Under the pieces are notes generated by a model. The model was not told the origin of the DNA. It was given only the letters and a program-made list of their open reading frames with translations, and did not search any database. Made by a program: the position numbers and the translations under genes. Below, piece after piece: positions 45,556-54,161 of a stretch of DNA of 64,000 bases. The stretch is from Microbacterium sp. AB. Lineage in GTDB: Bacteria; Actinomycetota; Actinomycetes; Actinomycetales; Microbacteriaceae. The stretch lies in the NCBI RefSeq assembly GCF_032878875.1, contig NZ_CP118157.1:1922001-1986000 (forward strand), given 5' to 3'. The stretch's first letter is position 1. Every line of letters begins with the position of its first letter.

Positions 45556-46599
45556 GTGCACTCCAAGCGTGTGCTCGCGTTCGCCGCGACCATCGCCGCC
45601 GCGGCGGCACTCACCGCCTGCTCCCCGTCCGCCGAGGAGCCGGCCGCCACCGCTGACGGCGGCTCCGCGGACGATGCGGCCTTCCCCGTCACCGTCCAGC
45701 ACGCCCTCGGCGAGACCACGATCGACAGCGCGCCGGAGAACGTCACCACCATCGGATGGGGCAATCAGGACGTGGCCCTCGCGCTCGGCGTCGCCCCCGT
45801 GGGCGTCTCCGACCAGACGTGGTCGTTCGACGCCACGGAGGGCGCGGGCCTCTACGAGTGGACGACGCAGGCCTATGAGGAGCTCGGCGCTGCGGAGCCG
45901 ACCGTCTTCGACGAGACCGACGGCCTCGACTTCGAGGCCATCGCTGACACGGCTCCCGATGTCATCCTCGCGGCCTACTCGGGCCTGACCGAGGACGAGT
46001 ACGCGACGCTCAGCGAGATCGCGCCGACCGTCGCGTACCCCGGCATCCCGTGGGGCACGACCTGGCGCGAGGCGATCGAGCTGGACTCGCAGGCGCTCGG
46101 GCTCGCCGCCGAGGGGGAGGACCTCGTCGCCGATCTCGACGCGCAGCTCGCGGAGGCCGTCGCGGCGGCGCCGGACCTGGAGGGGAAGAGCTTCGCGTTC
46201 ATCTCCGCCACGGCCAGCGATCTGTCGAGCATCTACGTCTACACCCCCATCGACCCGCGTGTGGGCTTCCTCACCGACCTCGGGCTCGAGGTGCCCGAGA
46301 GCGTGGCCACGCTCGGCGAGGAGAACGAGGGGCAGTTCTACGGCGTCGTCAGCGCGGAGAACATCGACCTGCTCTCGGACGTCGACGTGCTCGTGAGCTA
46401 CGGCGACGACAGCCTGACCGACGCGCTCCAGGCCGACGCGCTCCTGTCCACGCTGCCGTCCGTGCAGAACGGCGCCGTCGTGACGCTCGGCATCGGCGAG
46501 GGGCTGTCGGCCGCGGCGACCCAGACCGCGCTGTCCATCCCGTGGAGCATCGACGACTACGTGGCCGCTCTGGAAGACGCTGCCTCGAAGGTCCAGTGA
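45556..46599 (+). CDS. Iron-siderophore ABC transporter substrate-binding lipoprotein
   Basis: A 347-residue lipoprotein with signal and lipobox (ATIAAAAALTAC) and a Ser/Ala/Glu-rich linker. The rest is a FecB/FhuD-type helical-backbone binding protein (ENVTTIGWGNQDVALALGVAPVGVSD; DTAPDVILAAYSGLTEDEYATLSEIAPTVAYPGIPWGTTWREAI). It catches a ferric siderophore outside the cell. GTG 45556 follows GAAAGG by about eight bases. It is the first gene of a five-gene iron operon under the DtxR box. The siderophore type cannot be told. Confidence 0.93.
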   Translation: MHSKRVLAFAATIAAAAALTACSPSAEEPAATADGGSADDAAFPVTVQHALGETTIDSAPENVTTIGWGNQDVALALGVAPVGVSDQTWSFDATEGAGLYEWTTQAYEELGAAEPTVFDETDGLDFEAIADTAPDVILAAYSGLTEDEYATLSEIAPTVAYPGIPWGTTWREAIELDSQALGLAAEGEDLVADLDAQLAEAVAAAPDLEGKSFAFISATASDLSSIYVYTPIDPRVGFLTDLGLEVPESVATLGEENEGQFYGVVSAENIDLLSDVDVLVSYGDDSLTDALQADALLSTLPSVQNGAVVTLGIGEGLSAAATQTALSIPWSIDDYVAALEDAASKVQ

Positions 46600-46618
46600 C
46601 CTTCTCCGCAGCACGATC

Positions 46619-47677
46619 GTGACCGCCGTCCGCGGCACCGTGACACGTGCGCCCGCTCCCGCAGCGGGCGCACGTGCGCGTCGTCCGATCGTCGTCTCGG
46701 GCGCGCTCGTCGCGCTCGTCATCGCCTGCGCGCTGTCCCTCGCGTTCGGCGCGCGCGTCGTCGACCTCCGGGAGATCCTCGACGGCCTGTCGTCCTGGGT
46801 CCTCGGCGGCACGAGCGGCTCGATCGGCGCGATCGCCGTCACCGAGCGCGTCCCGCGCACGCTGCTCGCGATCCTCGCGGGCGCCGCCCTCGGCCTCTCC
46901 GGCGCCCTCATGCAGGCGCTCACCCGAAACCCGCTCGCCGACCCCGGGATCCTCGGGGTCAACACCGGCGCCGCCCTCGCCGTGGTGAGCGGCATGGCGT
47001 TCCTGGGGGCCAGCTCGATCTGGAGCATCCTCGGCCTGGCCATCCTCGGCGGCGTCGTGACCGCGGTCTTCGTCTACGCCATCGGCTCGTACGGGCCCGG
47101 AGGGGCCACGCCCATCAAGCTCGCGCTCGCGGGCGCCGCCACGACCGCCGCGCTGTCCTCGCTCGTGAGCGCCGTCCTCCTCCCCCGCGTCGCCCTCTTG
47201 GACGACTTCCGCTTCTGGCAGGTCGGAGGGGTCGGCGGCGCGGACTGGAGCACCATGGCCGTCGTCGCGCCCGTCCTCGCCGCTGCGGCCCTCCTCGGGT
47301 TCCTGTGCGCGCCCGCCCTTGACGCGCTCGCGCTCGGCGACGACGTCGCGGTCGGCCTCGGCGCGCGCGTGGCCCGCACCCGGCTGCTCGCCGCGATCGC
47401 CGGCGTCCTCCTGTGCGCCACGACGACGGCGGTCGCGGGGCCGATCGCCTTCGTCGGCCTCATGGTGCCGCACGCCGTGCGGCTCGCCGTCGGCCCGGAC
47501 CAGCGATGGATCCTCCCGCTGTCCGCGGCCGGCGGCGCCGTGCTCCTCGTCCTGGCCGACACGATCGGCCGCGTCATCGGGCGCCCCGGCGAGGTCGACG
47601 CGGGCATCATCACCGCCTTCGTCGGCGCGCCCGTCCTCATCCTCATCGCGCGCAGGACCCGGATGGTCGCCCTGTGA
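46619..47677 (+). CDS. Iron-siderophore ABC transporter permease (FecCD family), first subunit
   Basis: A 352-residue polytopic permease of the FecCD/BtuC family with about nine to ten helices. RVPRTLLAILAGAALGLSGALMQALTRNPLADPGILGVNTGAA is the diagnostic motif, and GPIAFVGLMVPHAVRLAVGPDQRWILPLSA is the coupling-helix region that contacts the ATPase. It starts at GTG 46619, 19 bases after the binding-protein gene, and overlaps the second permease by four bases (GTGA). The two permeases should form a heterodimer. Confidence 0.94.
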   Translation: MTAVRGTVTRAPAPAAGARARRPIVVSGALVALVIACALSLAFGARVVDLREILDGLSSWVLGGTSGSIGAIAVTERVPRTLLAILAGAALGLSGALMQALTRNPLADPGILGVNTGAALAVVSGMAFLGASSIWSILGLAILGGVVTAVFVYAIGSYGPGGATPIKLALAGAATTAALSSLVSAVLLPRVALLDDFRFWQVGGVGGADWSTMAVVAPVLAAAALLGFLCAPALDALALGDDVAVGLGARVARTRLLAAIAGVLLCATTTAVAGPIAFVGLMVPHAVRLAVGPDQRWILPLSAAGGAVLLVLADTIGRVIGRPGEVDAGIITAFVGAPVLILIARRTRMVAL

Positions 47678-48738
47678 CCGTCACGGCCCCCTCCGCGCCC
47701 GCCGTCGCGAGCCCCGTCCCCCCGCCGCTCAGGGAAGGACGCCTCAGGCGCTGGCGGAGGCGCGTCGTCGTGACGACCGCTCTCGCCCTCCTCCTCGTCG
47801 CCCTCGTCGCGACGGTGCTGATGACCGGCAACACCTTCTACCCGCCCTCCGACGTCCTCCGCGTCCTCCTGGGAGAGCAGGTCCAGGGCGCCAGCTTCAC
47901 GGTGGGCACGCTGCGCATCCCGCGTGCGCTCATCGGCGCCCTCGCCGGCATCGCCTTCGGGCTCGCGGGATCGACGTTCCAGACCATGCTGCGGAACCCC
48001 CTCGCGAGTCCGGACATCATCGGGATCACCTCCGGCGCCAGCGCCGCAGCCGTCTTTTCGATCCTTCTCCTCGGATGGAGCAGCGCCGCCACGTCCGCGC
48101 TCGCTCTCGCGGTCGGCGTGGCCACGGCGCTCGTCGTCTACCTGTCCGCACGCGGCGGCGAGTCGACGGGAGGACGTCTGATCCTCATCGGGATCGGCGC
48201 CGGGGCGATGTTCGACGCCCTCGTCTCGTACCTCCTTCTGCGGGCGGACGAGTCGGACGTCTCCGTCGCGATGCGCTGGCTCGCCGGCAGCCTCAACAAC
48301 GTGCGCTGGCAGGATCTGCCCGCCCTCGGCGTCGTCGTGCTCGTGCTCGGACCCCTGGTCCTGCTCCTCGGGCGGGACCTGCGCGCGCTCGAGCTCGGCG
48401 ACGCGGCCGCCACCTCCCTGGGCGTCCGCGTCGATCGCGCGCGCGTCCTGCTCGTGCTCTCGGCGGTGGGCCTCGCGACGTTCGCGACGGCGACGACGGG
48501 CCCCATCGCCTTCGTGGCGTTCCTGGCCGGTCCCATCGCCCTCCGCCTCGTCGGGCCCGGGGGCTCCGTGGCGCTGCCCGCGGCCCTCACGGGCGGCTGC
48601 CTCGTGCTGGGCGCCGATCTCCTCGGCCAGTTCGCGTTCGACACCAAGTTCCCCGTCGGCGTCATCACGGGCATCCTCGGCGCGCCCTACCTCATCTATC
48701 TCCTCATCCGAACGAACCGCGTGGGAGGCTCCTCATGA
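47674..48738 (+). CDS. Iron-siderophore ABC transporter permease (FecCD family), second subunit
   Basis: A 354-residue FecCD-type permease. RIPRALIGALAGIAFGLAGSTFQTMLRNPLASPDIIGITSGASAA is its family motif and ATTGPIAFVAFLAGPIALRLVG its coupling region. The frame is open upstream, but GTG 47674 gives the expected short cytoplasmic N-terminus and overlaps the first permease's stop. The downstream ATPase gene overlaps its stop by four bases (ATGA). Confidence 0.94.
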   Translation: MTVTAPSAPAVASPVPPPLREGRLRRWRRRVVVTTALALLLVALVATVLMTGNTFYPPSDVLRVLLGEQVQGASFTVGTLRIPRALIGALAGIAFGLAGSTFQTMLRNPLASPDIIGITSGASAAAVFSILLLGWSSAATSALALAVGVATALVVYLSARGGESTGGRLILIGIGAGAMFDALVSYLLLRADESDVSVAMRWLAGSLNNVRWQDLPALGVVVLVLGPLVLLLGRDLRALELGDAAATSLGVRVDRARVLLVLSAVGLATFATATTGPIAFVAFLAGPIALRLVGPGGSVALPAALTGGCLVLGADLLGQFAFDTKFPVGVITGILGAPYLIYLLIRTNRVGGSS

Positions 48739-49586
48739 CCGTCCAGCACAGTCTCGAGGCCCGCGACCTCGTGTCGGGCTACGGCTCGACCACGATCGTC
48801 GACGGCATCGACCTCGCCGTGCCGTCGGGCCGCATCAGCGTCATCGTCGGCGCGAACGCCTGCGGCAAGTCGACGCTCCTCAAGACGCTCTCGCGCCTTC
48901 TGCCGGCGAAGGAGGGCACCGTCGTCCTCGACGGCCGCCGCATCGACGAGCTGCCCACGAAGGAGCTCGCCCGCACGCTCGGGCTCCTGCCGCAGCAGCC
49001 GATCGCCCCCGAGGGCATCGCCGTCGCCGACCTCGTCGGCCGCGGGCGGCACCCTCATCAGAGGCTCTTCCGGTCCTGGGGCGCGGACGACGAGCGCGCG
49101 GTCGCCGAGGCCCTCGAGGTCACCGGCGTCGCGGACCTCGCCGACCGTTCGGTCGACGAGCTGTCCGGAGGCCAGCGTCAGCGGGTGTGGATCGCCATGG
49201 CGCTCGCGCAGGAGACCGGGGTGCTTCTGCTCGACGAGCCGACGACCTTCCTCGACGTCACCCATCAGATCGAGGTCCTCGATCTGCTGACCGATCTCAA
49301 CCGCCGGCGCGGGACGACGATCGTCATGGTGCTGCACGACATCAACCTCGCCGCGCGCTACGCGGACCACCTCTTCGCCCTGCGCGAGGGGCGCCTCGTC
49401 GCCGACGGCGCGCCCCGCGCGGTCGTCACGAGCGAGCTCGTCGCCGAGGTGTTCGAGCTCGACGCGCTCGTCATCCCCGATCCCGTCTCCGGCACGCCGC
49501 TCGTCCTCCCGCGCGGACGCCATCACGTGCTCGCGCCGTCCGGGGAGCACCCGGACCACCTCCCCGCCACCGCATCAGGAGCCTGA
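48735..49586 (+). CDS. Iron-siderophore ABC transporter ATP-binding protein
   Basis: A 283-residue FepC/FecE-type ATPase. Walker A is VGANACGKSTLLKTL, where Asn-Ala replaces the more common Pro-Asn-Gly; the signature is ELSGGQRQRVWIAMAL, Walker B LLLDEPTTFLD, and the switch His is in VLHDINLAARYADH. It powers the two permeases before it and is coupled to them by overlapping start and stop. The reductase gene starts one base after its stop. Confidence 0.95.
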   Translation: MTVQHSLEARDLVSGYGSTTIVDGIDLAVPSGRISVIVGANACGKSTLLKTLSRLLPAKEGTVVLDGRRIDELPTKELARTLGLLPQQPIAPEGIAVADLVGRGRHPHQRLFRSWGADDERAVAEALEVTGVADLADRSVDELSGGQRQRVWIAMALAQETGVLLLDEPTTFLDVTHQIEVLDLLTDLNRRRGTTIVMVLHDINLAARYADHLFALREGRLVADGAPRAVVTSELVAEVFELDALVIPDPVSGTPLVLPRGRHHVLAPSGEHPDHLPATASGA

Positions 49587-49587
49587 C

Positions 49588-50487
49588 ATGCCCGAACTCG
49601 ACTTCTTCCGCGTCACGGTGAGCCGCGTCGTCGACCTCACCCCGACCTTCCGCCGCTTCACCTTCACGGGCGACGAGCTCCACCGCTACGGAGACCCGGG
49701 ATACGACCAGCGCATCAAGGTCGTCTTCCCCGCCGACGGGCTGTCGCTCGACGACATGCCCACGGGCGACGGCTGGTACACCGAGTGGCGGGAGCTGCCG
49801 GCCGATCGCCGCCTGCCGTTCCGCACCTATACGACACGGGCCGTGCGCGCCGAGGAGCGCGAGGTCGACGTCGACATGGTCGCGCACGACGTCTCGGGGC
49901 CCGCGTCCGCATGGATCGCCGACGCGCGGGTCGGCGACGAGCTCCTCATCCTCGCGCCGACGACGGAGCGGACGGGCGTCAGCCTGGGCATCGACTTCGT
50001 GCCGCCCGCCGAGGTCGACCGCTTCCTCCTCGCCGGCGATGAGACGGCGGCGCCGGCGATCGCGGTGATCCTCGAGCAGCTGCCGCGCGAGGCAAAGGGC
50101 GTCGTCGTGCTCGAGGTGCCCGATGAGCGCGACGCGGCGTATCTGCCGGATCACCCCGGCTTCGAGGTCCGCGTCACCGGACGCGGAGACGGCCTCCGTC
50201 ATGAGCACCTCCTGCGCGACGTCCGGCAGGTCGCGCCGATCCTGTGCCCTCCGGGACGCGGAGCGGACGTCGAGGAGGTCGACATCGACAGGGGCCTGCT
50301 CTGGGAGGTGCCGCGCACGAAGAAGGGCGGAGCGGCGCTCAAGAGCGCGCCGCTCTACGCCTGGCTCGCCGGGGAGGCGGGCGCCATCAAGGCGCTCCGC
50401 CGCCATCTCGTGAGCGAGCACGGCGTCGACCGCCGAGCCGTCGCGTTCATGGGCTACTGGCGTCTCGGCCGCGCGGAAGGCGAGTGA
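49588..50487 (+). CDS. Siderophore-interacting protein (ferric-siderophore reductase, ViuB/YqjH type)
   Basis: A 299-residue FAD-binding SIP-family protein that releases iron from an imported siderophore by reducing it, in the cytoplasm. The FAD domain has TPTFRRFTFTGDEL and PFRTYTTRAVRAEEREVDVDMVAHDVSGPASAWIADARVGDELLI; the nucleotide part has LLAGDETAAPAIAVILEQLP, and the C-terminal motif is YAWLAGEAGAIKALRRHLVSEHGVDRRAVAFMGYWRLG. It is the last gene of the DtxR-controlled operon and ends 10 bases from the convergent SorC-type regulator. Confidence 0.93.
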   Translation: MPELDFFRVTVSRVVDLTPTFRRFTFTGDELHRYGDPGYDQRIKVVFPADGLSLDDMPTGDGWYTEWRELPADRRLPFRTYTTRAVRAEEREVDVDMVAHDVSGPASAWIADARVGDELLILAPTTERTGVSLGIDFVPPAEVDRFLLAGDETAAPAIAVILEQLPREAKGVVVLEVPDERDAAYLPDHPGFEVRVTGRGDGLRHEHLLRDVRQVAPILCPPGRGADVEEVDIDRGLLWEVPRTKKGGAALKSAPLYAWLAGEAGAIKALRRHLVSEHGVDRRAVAFMGYWRLGRAEGE

Positions 50488-50497
50488 CCGTCCCCGC

Positions 50498-51472
50498 TCA
50501 GCGGGCCTCGAGCAGCCGGGTGGCGAGCGTCTCGTCCAGGACGACGTCGGTGACGAGCCCCATGCTCATGGCGGCGTGGAGGCTCGCGAGCTTGTGCGCG
50601 CCCGCGACCACGCAGATGCGGCGCGGCACGCGACGCAGCCGGTCGAGCGCGGGACCGGTCGCCCGCGCGTTGAGGCGCACGTCGCGCCAGCTGCCGTCCG
50701 CGCGGAAGAAGACGGTCGCCACGTCGCCGATGACCCGGTCCTCCGCGAGACTGCGGTAGTCGGCGTCGTCGAGATAGCCGCCGACGTACACGCGGCTCGG
50801 CACCTCCGCCGACGGCGACCCCAGGCTGAAGAGCGCGAGGTCCATCCGCGTCTGCAGGTCGAGGACGCGGCGCGTGCTCCGCTCCCGCCACATGGCCTCG
50901 CGCGTGGCCGGATCGTCGAAGAACGCCGGCACGGGGAACTGCTGCACGTTCGCGCCGAAGGCCTGTCCGAAGCGCTGCAGGATCTCGCTGGAGTACTCCA
51001 CGCCCGTCGTCTGCGTGTTGCCCGCGCCGTTGAGCTGCACGAACGTCGTGTTGTGCGTCTCCTTCTGCGGGAGATGGCGGCTGACGGCGCTGAGCGTCGA
51101 GCCCCAGGCCACGCCCACGACCATCTGCGAGTCCACGAACTGCGTGAGCAGCCGCGCGGCCGTCAGGGACACGCGGTCCAGCCGGTCGAGGTCCCGCACG
51201 GTGGCGGGCATCGGGACGACGTGGGCCGCCACCCGGTAGCGGGTCCTGATGCGCTGCTCGAGGAGCCCCCCGCGCTCGAACGGGGAGTTGACGCGGATGT
51301 CGACGAGGCCCGTGTCGCGCGCGTGGCTGAGCAGGCGCGAGACCGTGGAGCGCGATGTGCCGAGCTCGCGGGCGATCGCCTCCATCGTCCTGTCCTGCAT
51401 GTAGTAGAGCTGGGCGGCCTTGAGCGCCTGGACGAGCTTCGCGTCGGGACCCGACGTCTCCTCCCACACCAT
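50498..51472 (-). CDS. SorC-family sugar-binding transcriptional regulator of the glycerol operon
   Basis: A 324-residue SorC/DeoR-related protein. The N-terminal HTH is QALKAAQLYYMQDRTMEAIARELGTSRSTVSRLLSHARDTGLVDIRV (about residues 15-60), followed by the sugar-phosphate-binding domain (VGVAWGSTLSAVSRHLP; GDVATVFFRADGSW; VVAGAHKLASLHAAMSMGLVTDVVLDE). The open frame reaches 51538, but then the perfect palindrome at 51497-51510 would lie inside the gene; ATG 51472 with GAGG five bases upstream is preferred. Divergent from glpD-glpF-glpK, it probably represses or activates them in response to glycerol 3-phosphate or a related metabolite (inference). Confidence 0.87.
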   Translation of the reverse strand: MVWEETSGPDAKLVQALKAAQLYYMQDRTMEAIARELGTSRSTVSRLLSHARDTGLVDIRVNSPFERGGLLEQRIRTRYRVAAHVVPMPATVRDLDRLDRVSLTAARLLTQFVDSQMVVGVAWGSTLSAVSRHLPQKETHNTTFVQLNGAGNTQTTGVEYSSEILQRFGQAFGANVQQFPVPAFFDDPATREAMWRERSTRRVLDLQTRMDLALFSLGSPSAEVPSRVYVGGYLDDADYRSLAEDRVIGDVATVFFRADGSWRDVRLNARATGPALDRLRRVPRRICVVAGAHKLASLHAAMSMGLVTDVVLDETLATRLLEAR

Positions 51473-51496
51473 CCGGTCCTCGTCTCCCTCGGCAGG

Positions 51497-51510
51497 TGCA
51501 CATATGTGCA
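51497..51510. promoter_or_regulatory. Perfect palindrome, probable SorC-family operator
   Basis: TGCACATATGTGCA is a perfect 14-base palindrome in the gap between the SorC-type gene and glpD, 25 bases before the regulator start and 66 before glpD. SorC-family sites are often palindromes of this TGnACATnTGTnCA shape. Confidence 0.75.
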
Positions 51511-51576
51511 TCCGAGTTGCGCAGTTGTGTTCGCTCATCGAGGCTATACCCGAATCCCAGAGAAGAGAGGTCGCCG

Positions 51577-53283
51577 ATGATCGATTCGCCTCATCCCGCC
51601 CCGCGCCGGGACGTCGCCGCCGTCCGCGAAGCCGGCCGAACCACGGTGCTCGTGATCGGAGGCGGGATCAACGGCATCTCCGCCTTCCGGGATCTCGCGC
51701 TCCAGGGCGTCGACGTCGTCCTCGTCGAGCGCGGCGACTTCGCCTCCGGCGCATCCGCCGCCTCCAGCCACATGATCCACGGCGGGATCCGATATCTCGA
51801 GAACGGCGAGTTCCGCCTCGTGCGGGAGTCGGTCCAGGAGCGCAACGGCCTTCTCCGGATCGCCCCCCACTACGTCAAGCCGCTCGAGACGACCATCCCG
51901 ATCTACTCCACGCTCTCGGGAATCCTCTCGGCCCCGCTGCGCTTCCTCTCCCACAGGAGCGGCAAGCCGCGTGAGCGCGGAGCGGCGCTCATCAAGATCG
52001 GCCTGACGCTCTACGACACCTTCTCGCGCGACGGCGGGTCGGTCCCCCGCCACCGCTTCCTCGGTCGCCGCCGCTCCCTCGCCGAGCTGCCGGCGCTCGA
52101 CCCGGACGTGAAGTACACGGCGACCTACTACGACGCCTCCATGCACGACCCCGAACGCCTCGCCCTCGACGTCCTCCTCGACGGCCTCTCCGCCCATCCC
52201 GGAGCCCGCGCGCTGAACTACGTCGAGGCCGTCGCACGCGACGACGACGGCGTGACCGTGCGCGACCTCGAGACCGGCGAGGCCTTCACGATCGCCGCCG
52301 ACGTCGTCGTGAACGCGTCCGGCCCCTGGACCGACCTCACCAACGAGGCCCTCGGAGAGAAGACCCGCTTCATGGGAGGCACGAAGGGCTCCCACATCGT
52401 GCTCGACCACCCCGAGCTCCTCGAGGCGACGAAGGGCCGCGAGATCTTCTTCGAGCACTCCGACGGTCGAATCGTCCTCATCTACCCCCTGAAGGGCCGC
52501 GTGCTCGTCGGCACGACCGACATCGATGCCGATCCGCGCGAGCCGGCGCTGTGCACGGAGGAGGAGATCGACTACTTCTTCGAGCTCATCCACCACGTGT
52601 TCCCCGACATCGCCGTCGAGCGTGCGCAGATCGTGTACCGCTTCTCCGGCATCCGCCCCCTGCCGCGTCACGAGGACACCGCCCCCGGCTTCGTCTCGCG
52701 CGACTACCGCATCGAGGTGGACCGCACCGCGCGCGCGCCGCTCGTGAGCCTGGTCGGCGGCAAGTGGACGACGTTCCGCGCACTCGGCGCGTCCCTCTCC
52801 GACGCCGTCCTCGGCCTGATCGGACGCAGCCGCACGGTGTCCACGTCGGGCGTGCCGATCGGGGGCGGCCGCGACTTCCCGCGCACGCCGTCCGACCGGA
52901 AGGCCTGGATCGACGCGAACCTGCCCGGCGCGAACGCACGCGCCGAGCGGCTCCTCACCCGCTACGGCACCCGCGCGGCGGACGTGTGGGACTTCATCCG
53001 GCAGGGCGAGGACGCCCCGCTCGCCGGCGGCGACGTGTCGACGAGGGAGCTCGAATGGATGGCGCGCGAGGAGTTCGTCGTGCACCTCGACGACGTCGTC
53101 CTCCGCCGCACGAGCATCGCCTTCACGGGCGCGGCCGACGCGGAGGTGCTCGAGGAGCTCGCCGACGCGCTCGCCCCCCTCCTCGACTGGGATCGCGCTC
53201 GGCGCGACGCCGAGGTCGAGGCCGCCCGGACGCTCCTCAACGAGCGTCACGGACTCGCCATCCCCGACCGCTCCCGACACTGA
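51577..53283 (+). CDS. glpD: Aerobic glycerol-3-phosphate dehydrogenase
   Basis: GlpD (568 residues) oxidises glycerol 3-phosphate to dihydroxyacetone phosphate and passes electrons to quinone at the membrane. The FAD motif is VLVIGGGINGISAFRDLALQGVDVVLVER, followed by GASAASSHMIHGGIRYLENGEFRLV; VGTTDIDADP, FSGIRPLPR and the C-terminal helical domain are also present. ATG 51577 follows AGAGG by six bases. It is the first gene of the glycerol operon glpD-glpF-glpK; TATACC at 51545-51550 may be part of its promoter. Confidence 0.95.
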   Translation: MIDSPHPAPRRDVAAVREAGRTTVLVIGGGINGISAFRDLALQGVDVVLVERGDFASGASAASSHMIHGGIRYLENGEFRLVRESVQERNGLLRIAPHYVKPLETTIPIYSTLSGILSAPLRFLSHRSGKPRERGAALIKIGLTLYDTFSRDGGSVPRHRFLGRRRSLAELPALDPDVKYTATYYDASMHDPERLALDVLLDGLSAHPGARALNYVEAVARDDDGVTVRDLETGEAFTIAADVVVNASGPWTDLTNEALGEKTRFMGGTKGSHIVLDHPELLEATKGREIFFEHSDGRIVLIYPLKGRVLVGTTDIDADPREPALCTEEEIDYFFELIHHVFPDIAVERAQIVYRFSGIRPLPRHEDTAPGFVSRDYRIEVDRTARAPLVSLVGGKWTTFRALGASLSDAVLGLIGRSRTVSTSGVPIGGGRDFPRTPSDRKAWIDANLPGANARAERLLTRYGTRAADVWDFIRQGEDAPLAGGDVSTRELEWMAREEFVVHLDDVVLRRTSIAFTGAADAEVLEELADALAPLLDWDRARRDAEVEAARTLLNERHGLAIPDRSRH

Positions 53284-53367
53284 TCGGCAGACCCCCTCTC
53301 TCCTCGCGGAGAACACCCCCACGAGGGCACGGCGGTGCCGCCGCGCCCAGGAAAGGTCGATGAAGAC

Positions 53368-54123
53368 ATGAACGAAGTGGACCTCGGACTGTACTTCGTG
53401 TCCGAGCTGGTGGGCACGGCGCTGCTCGTGCTGCTCGGATGCGGCGTGGTCGCGAACGTCGTGCTCGCGAAGACGAAGGGGGCCGGCGGCGGCACCCTCA
53501 TGATCAACTGGGGATGGGGCCTGGCGGTGTTCGCCGCCGTGCTCGTCTCGGCCTACTCCGGCGCGGTCCTGAACCCCGCCGTCGGGCTCGGGCTCCTCCT
53601 CGCCGGCACGATCAGCCTGCCGATGTTCCTCGTCGCCACGGCCGCGGAGATCGTCGGCGGCGTCCTCGGCGCCGCGTTGTGCTGGGCGTCCTACCGTCAG
53701 CACTTCGACGCGGAGGAGGATCCGGCGAACAAGCTCGCCGTCTTCTCGACGGGCCCCGCCATCCGCTCGTACGCCCACAACCTCGTCACGGAGGTCATCG
53801 CGACCTTCGTGCTCGTCTTCGGCATCTTCGCGTTCGCCGACTACGGCGACGTCAACGTGGGCGTGCCCGGCGGCCTCGGCCCGCTCGCCGCGCTGCCGGT
53901 CGCCCTGCTCGTCGTCGGCATCGGCGCCTCCCTCGGCGGGCCCACGGGCTACGCCATCAACCCCGCCCGCGACCTCGGCCCGCGCATCGCCCACGCCATC
54001 CTCCCCATCAAGGGCAAGGGATCGAGCGACTGGGCATACTCGTGGGTGCCCGTCGTCGGGCCGCTCGTCGGCGGCGCGCTCGCCGCGCTCGCGGCCCCCG
54101 TCCTGCTCGGCCTCGCCGGCTGA
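53368..54123 (+). CDS. glpF: Glycerol uptake facilitator (aquaglyceroporin)
   Basis: A 251-residue MIP-family channel with six helices and two half-helices. The two NPA boxes are GAVLNPAVG and [13 protein letters not shown]; the Asp after the second box (NPARD) is the mark of glycerol facilitators, as opposed to water channels. It lets glycerol in for GlpK. Start ATG 53368 is chosen over an earlier in-frame codon at 53335; the GGAAAGG site is 11 bases upstream. It lies 84 bases after glpD. Confidence 0.94.
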   Translation: MNEVDLGLYFVSELVGTALLVLLGCGVVANVVLAKTKGAGGGTLMINWGWGLAVFAAVLVSAYSGAVLNPAVGLGLLLAGTISLPMFLVATAAEIVGGVLGAALCWASYRQHFDAEEDPANKLAVFSTGPAIRSYAHNLVTEVIATFVLVFGIFAFADYGDVNVGVPGGLGPLAALPVALLVVGIGASLGGPTGYAINPARDLGPRIAHAILPIKGKGSSDWAYSWVPVVGPLVGGALAALAAPVLLGLAG

Positions 54124-54161
54124 CCCGCTTCGTCCACATCCGCTTTCAAAGGAGAAACACC

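Noticed and set aside
51473..51538. Upstream start for the SorC-type regulator
   Set aside because: The extra 22 residues would be coded by the palindromic operator, have no family counterpart, and a better start with GAGG lies at 51472.
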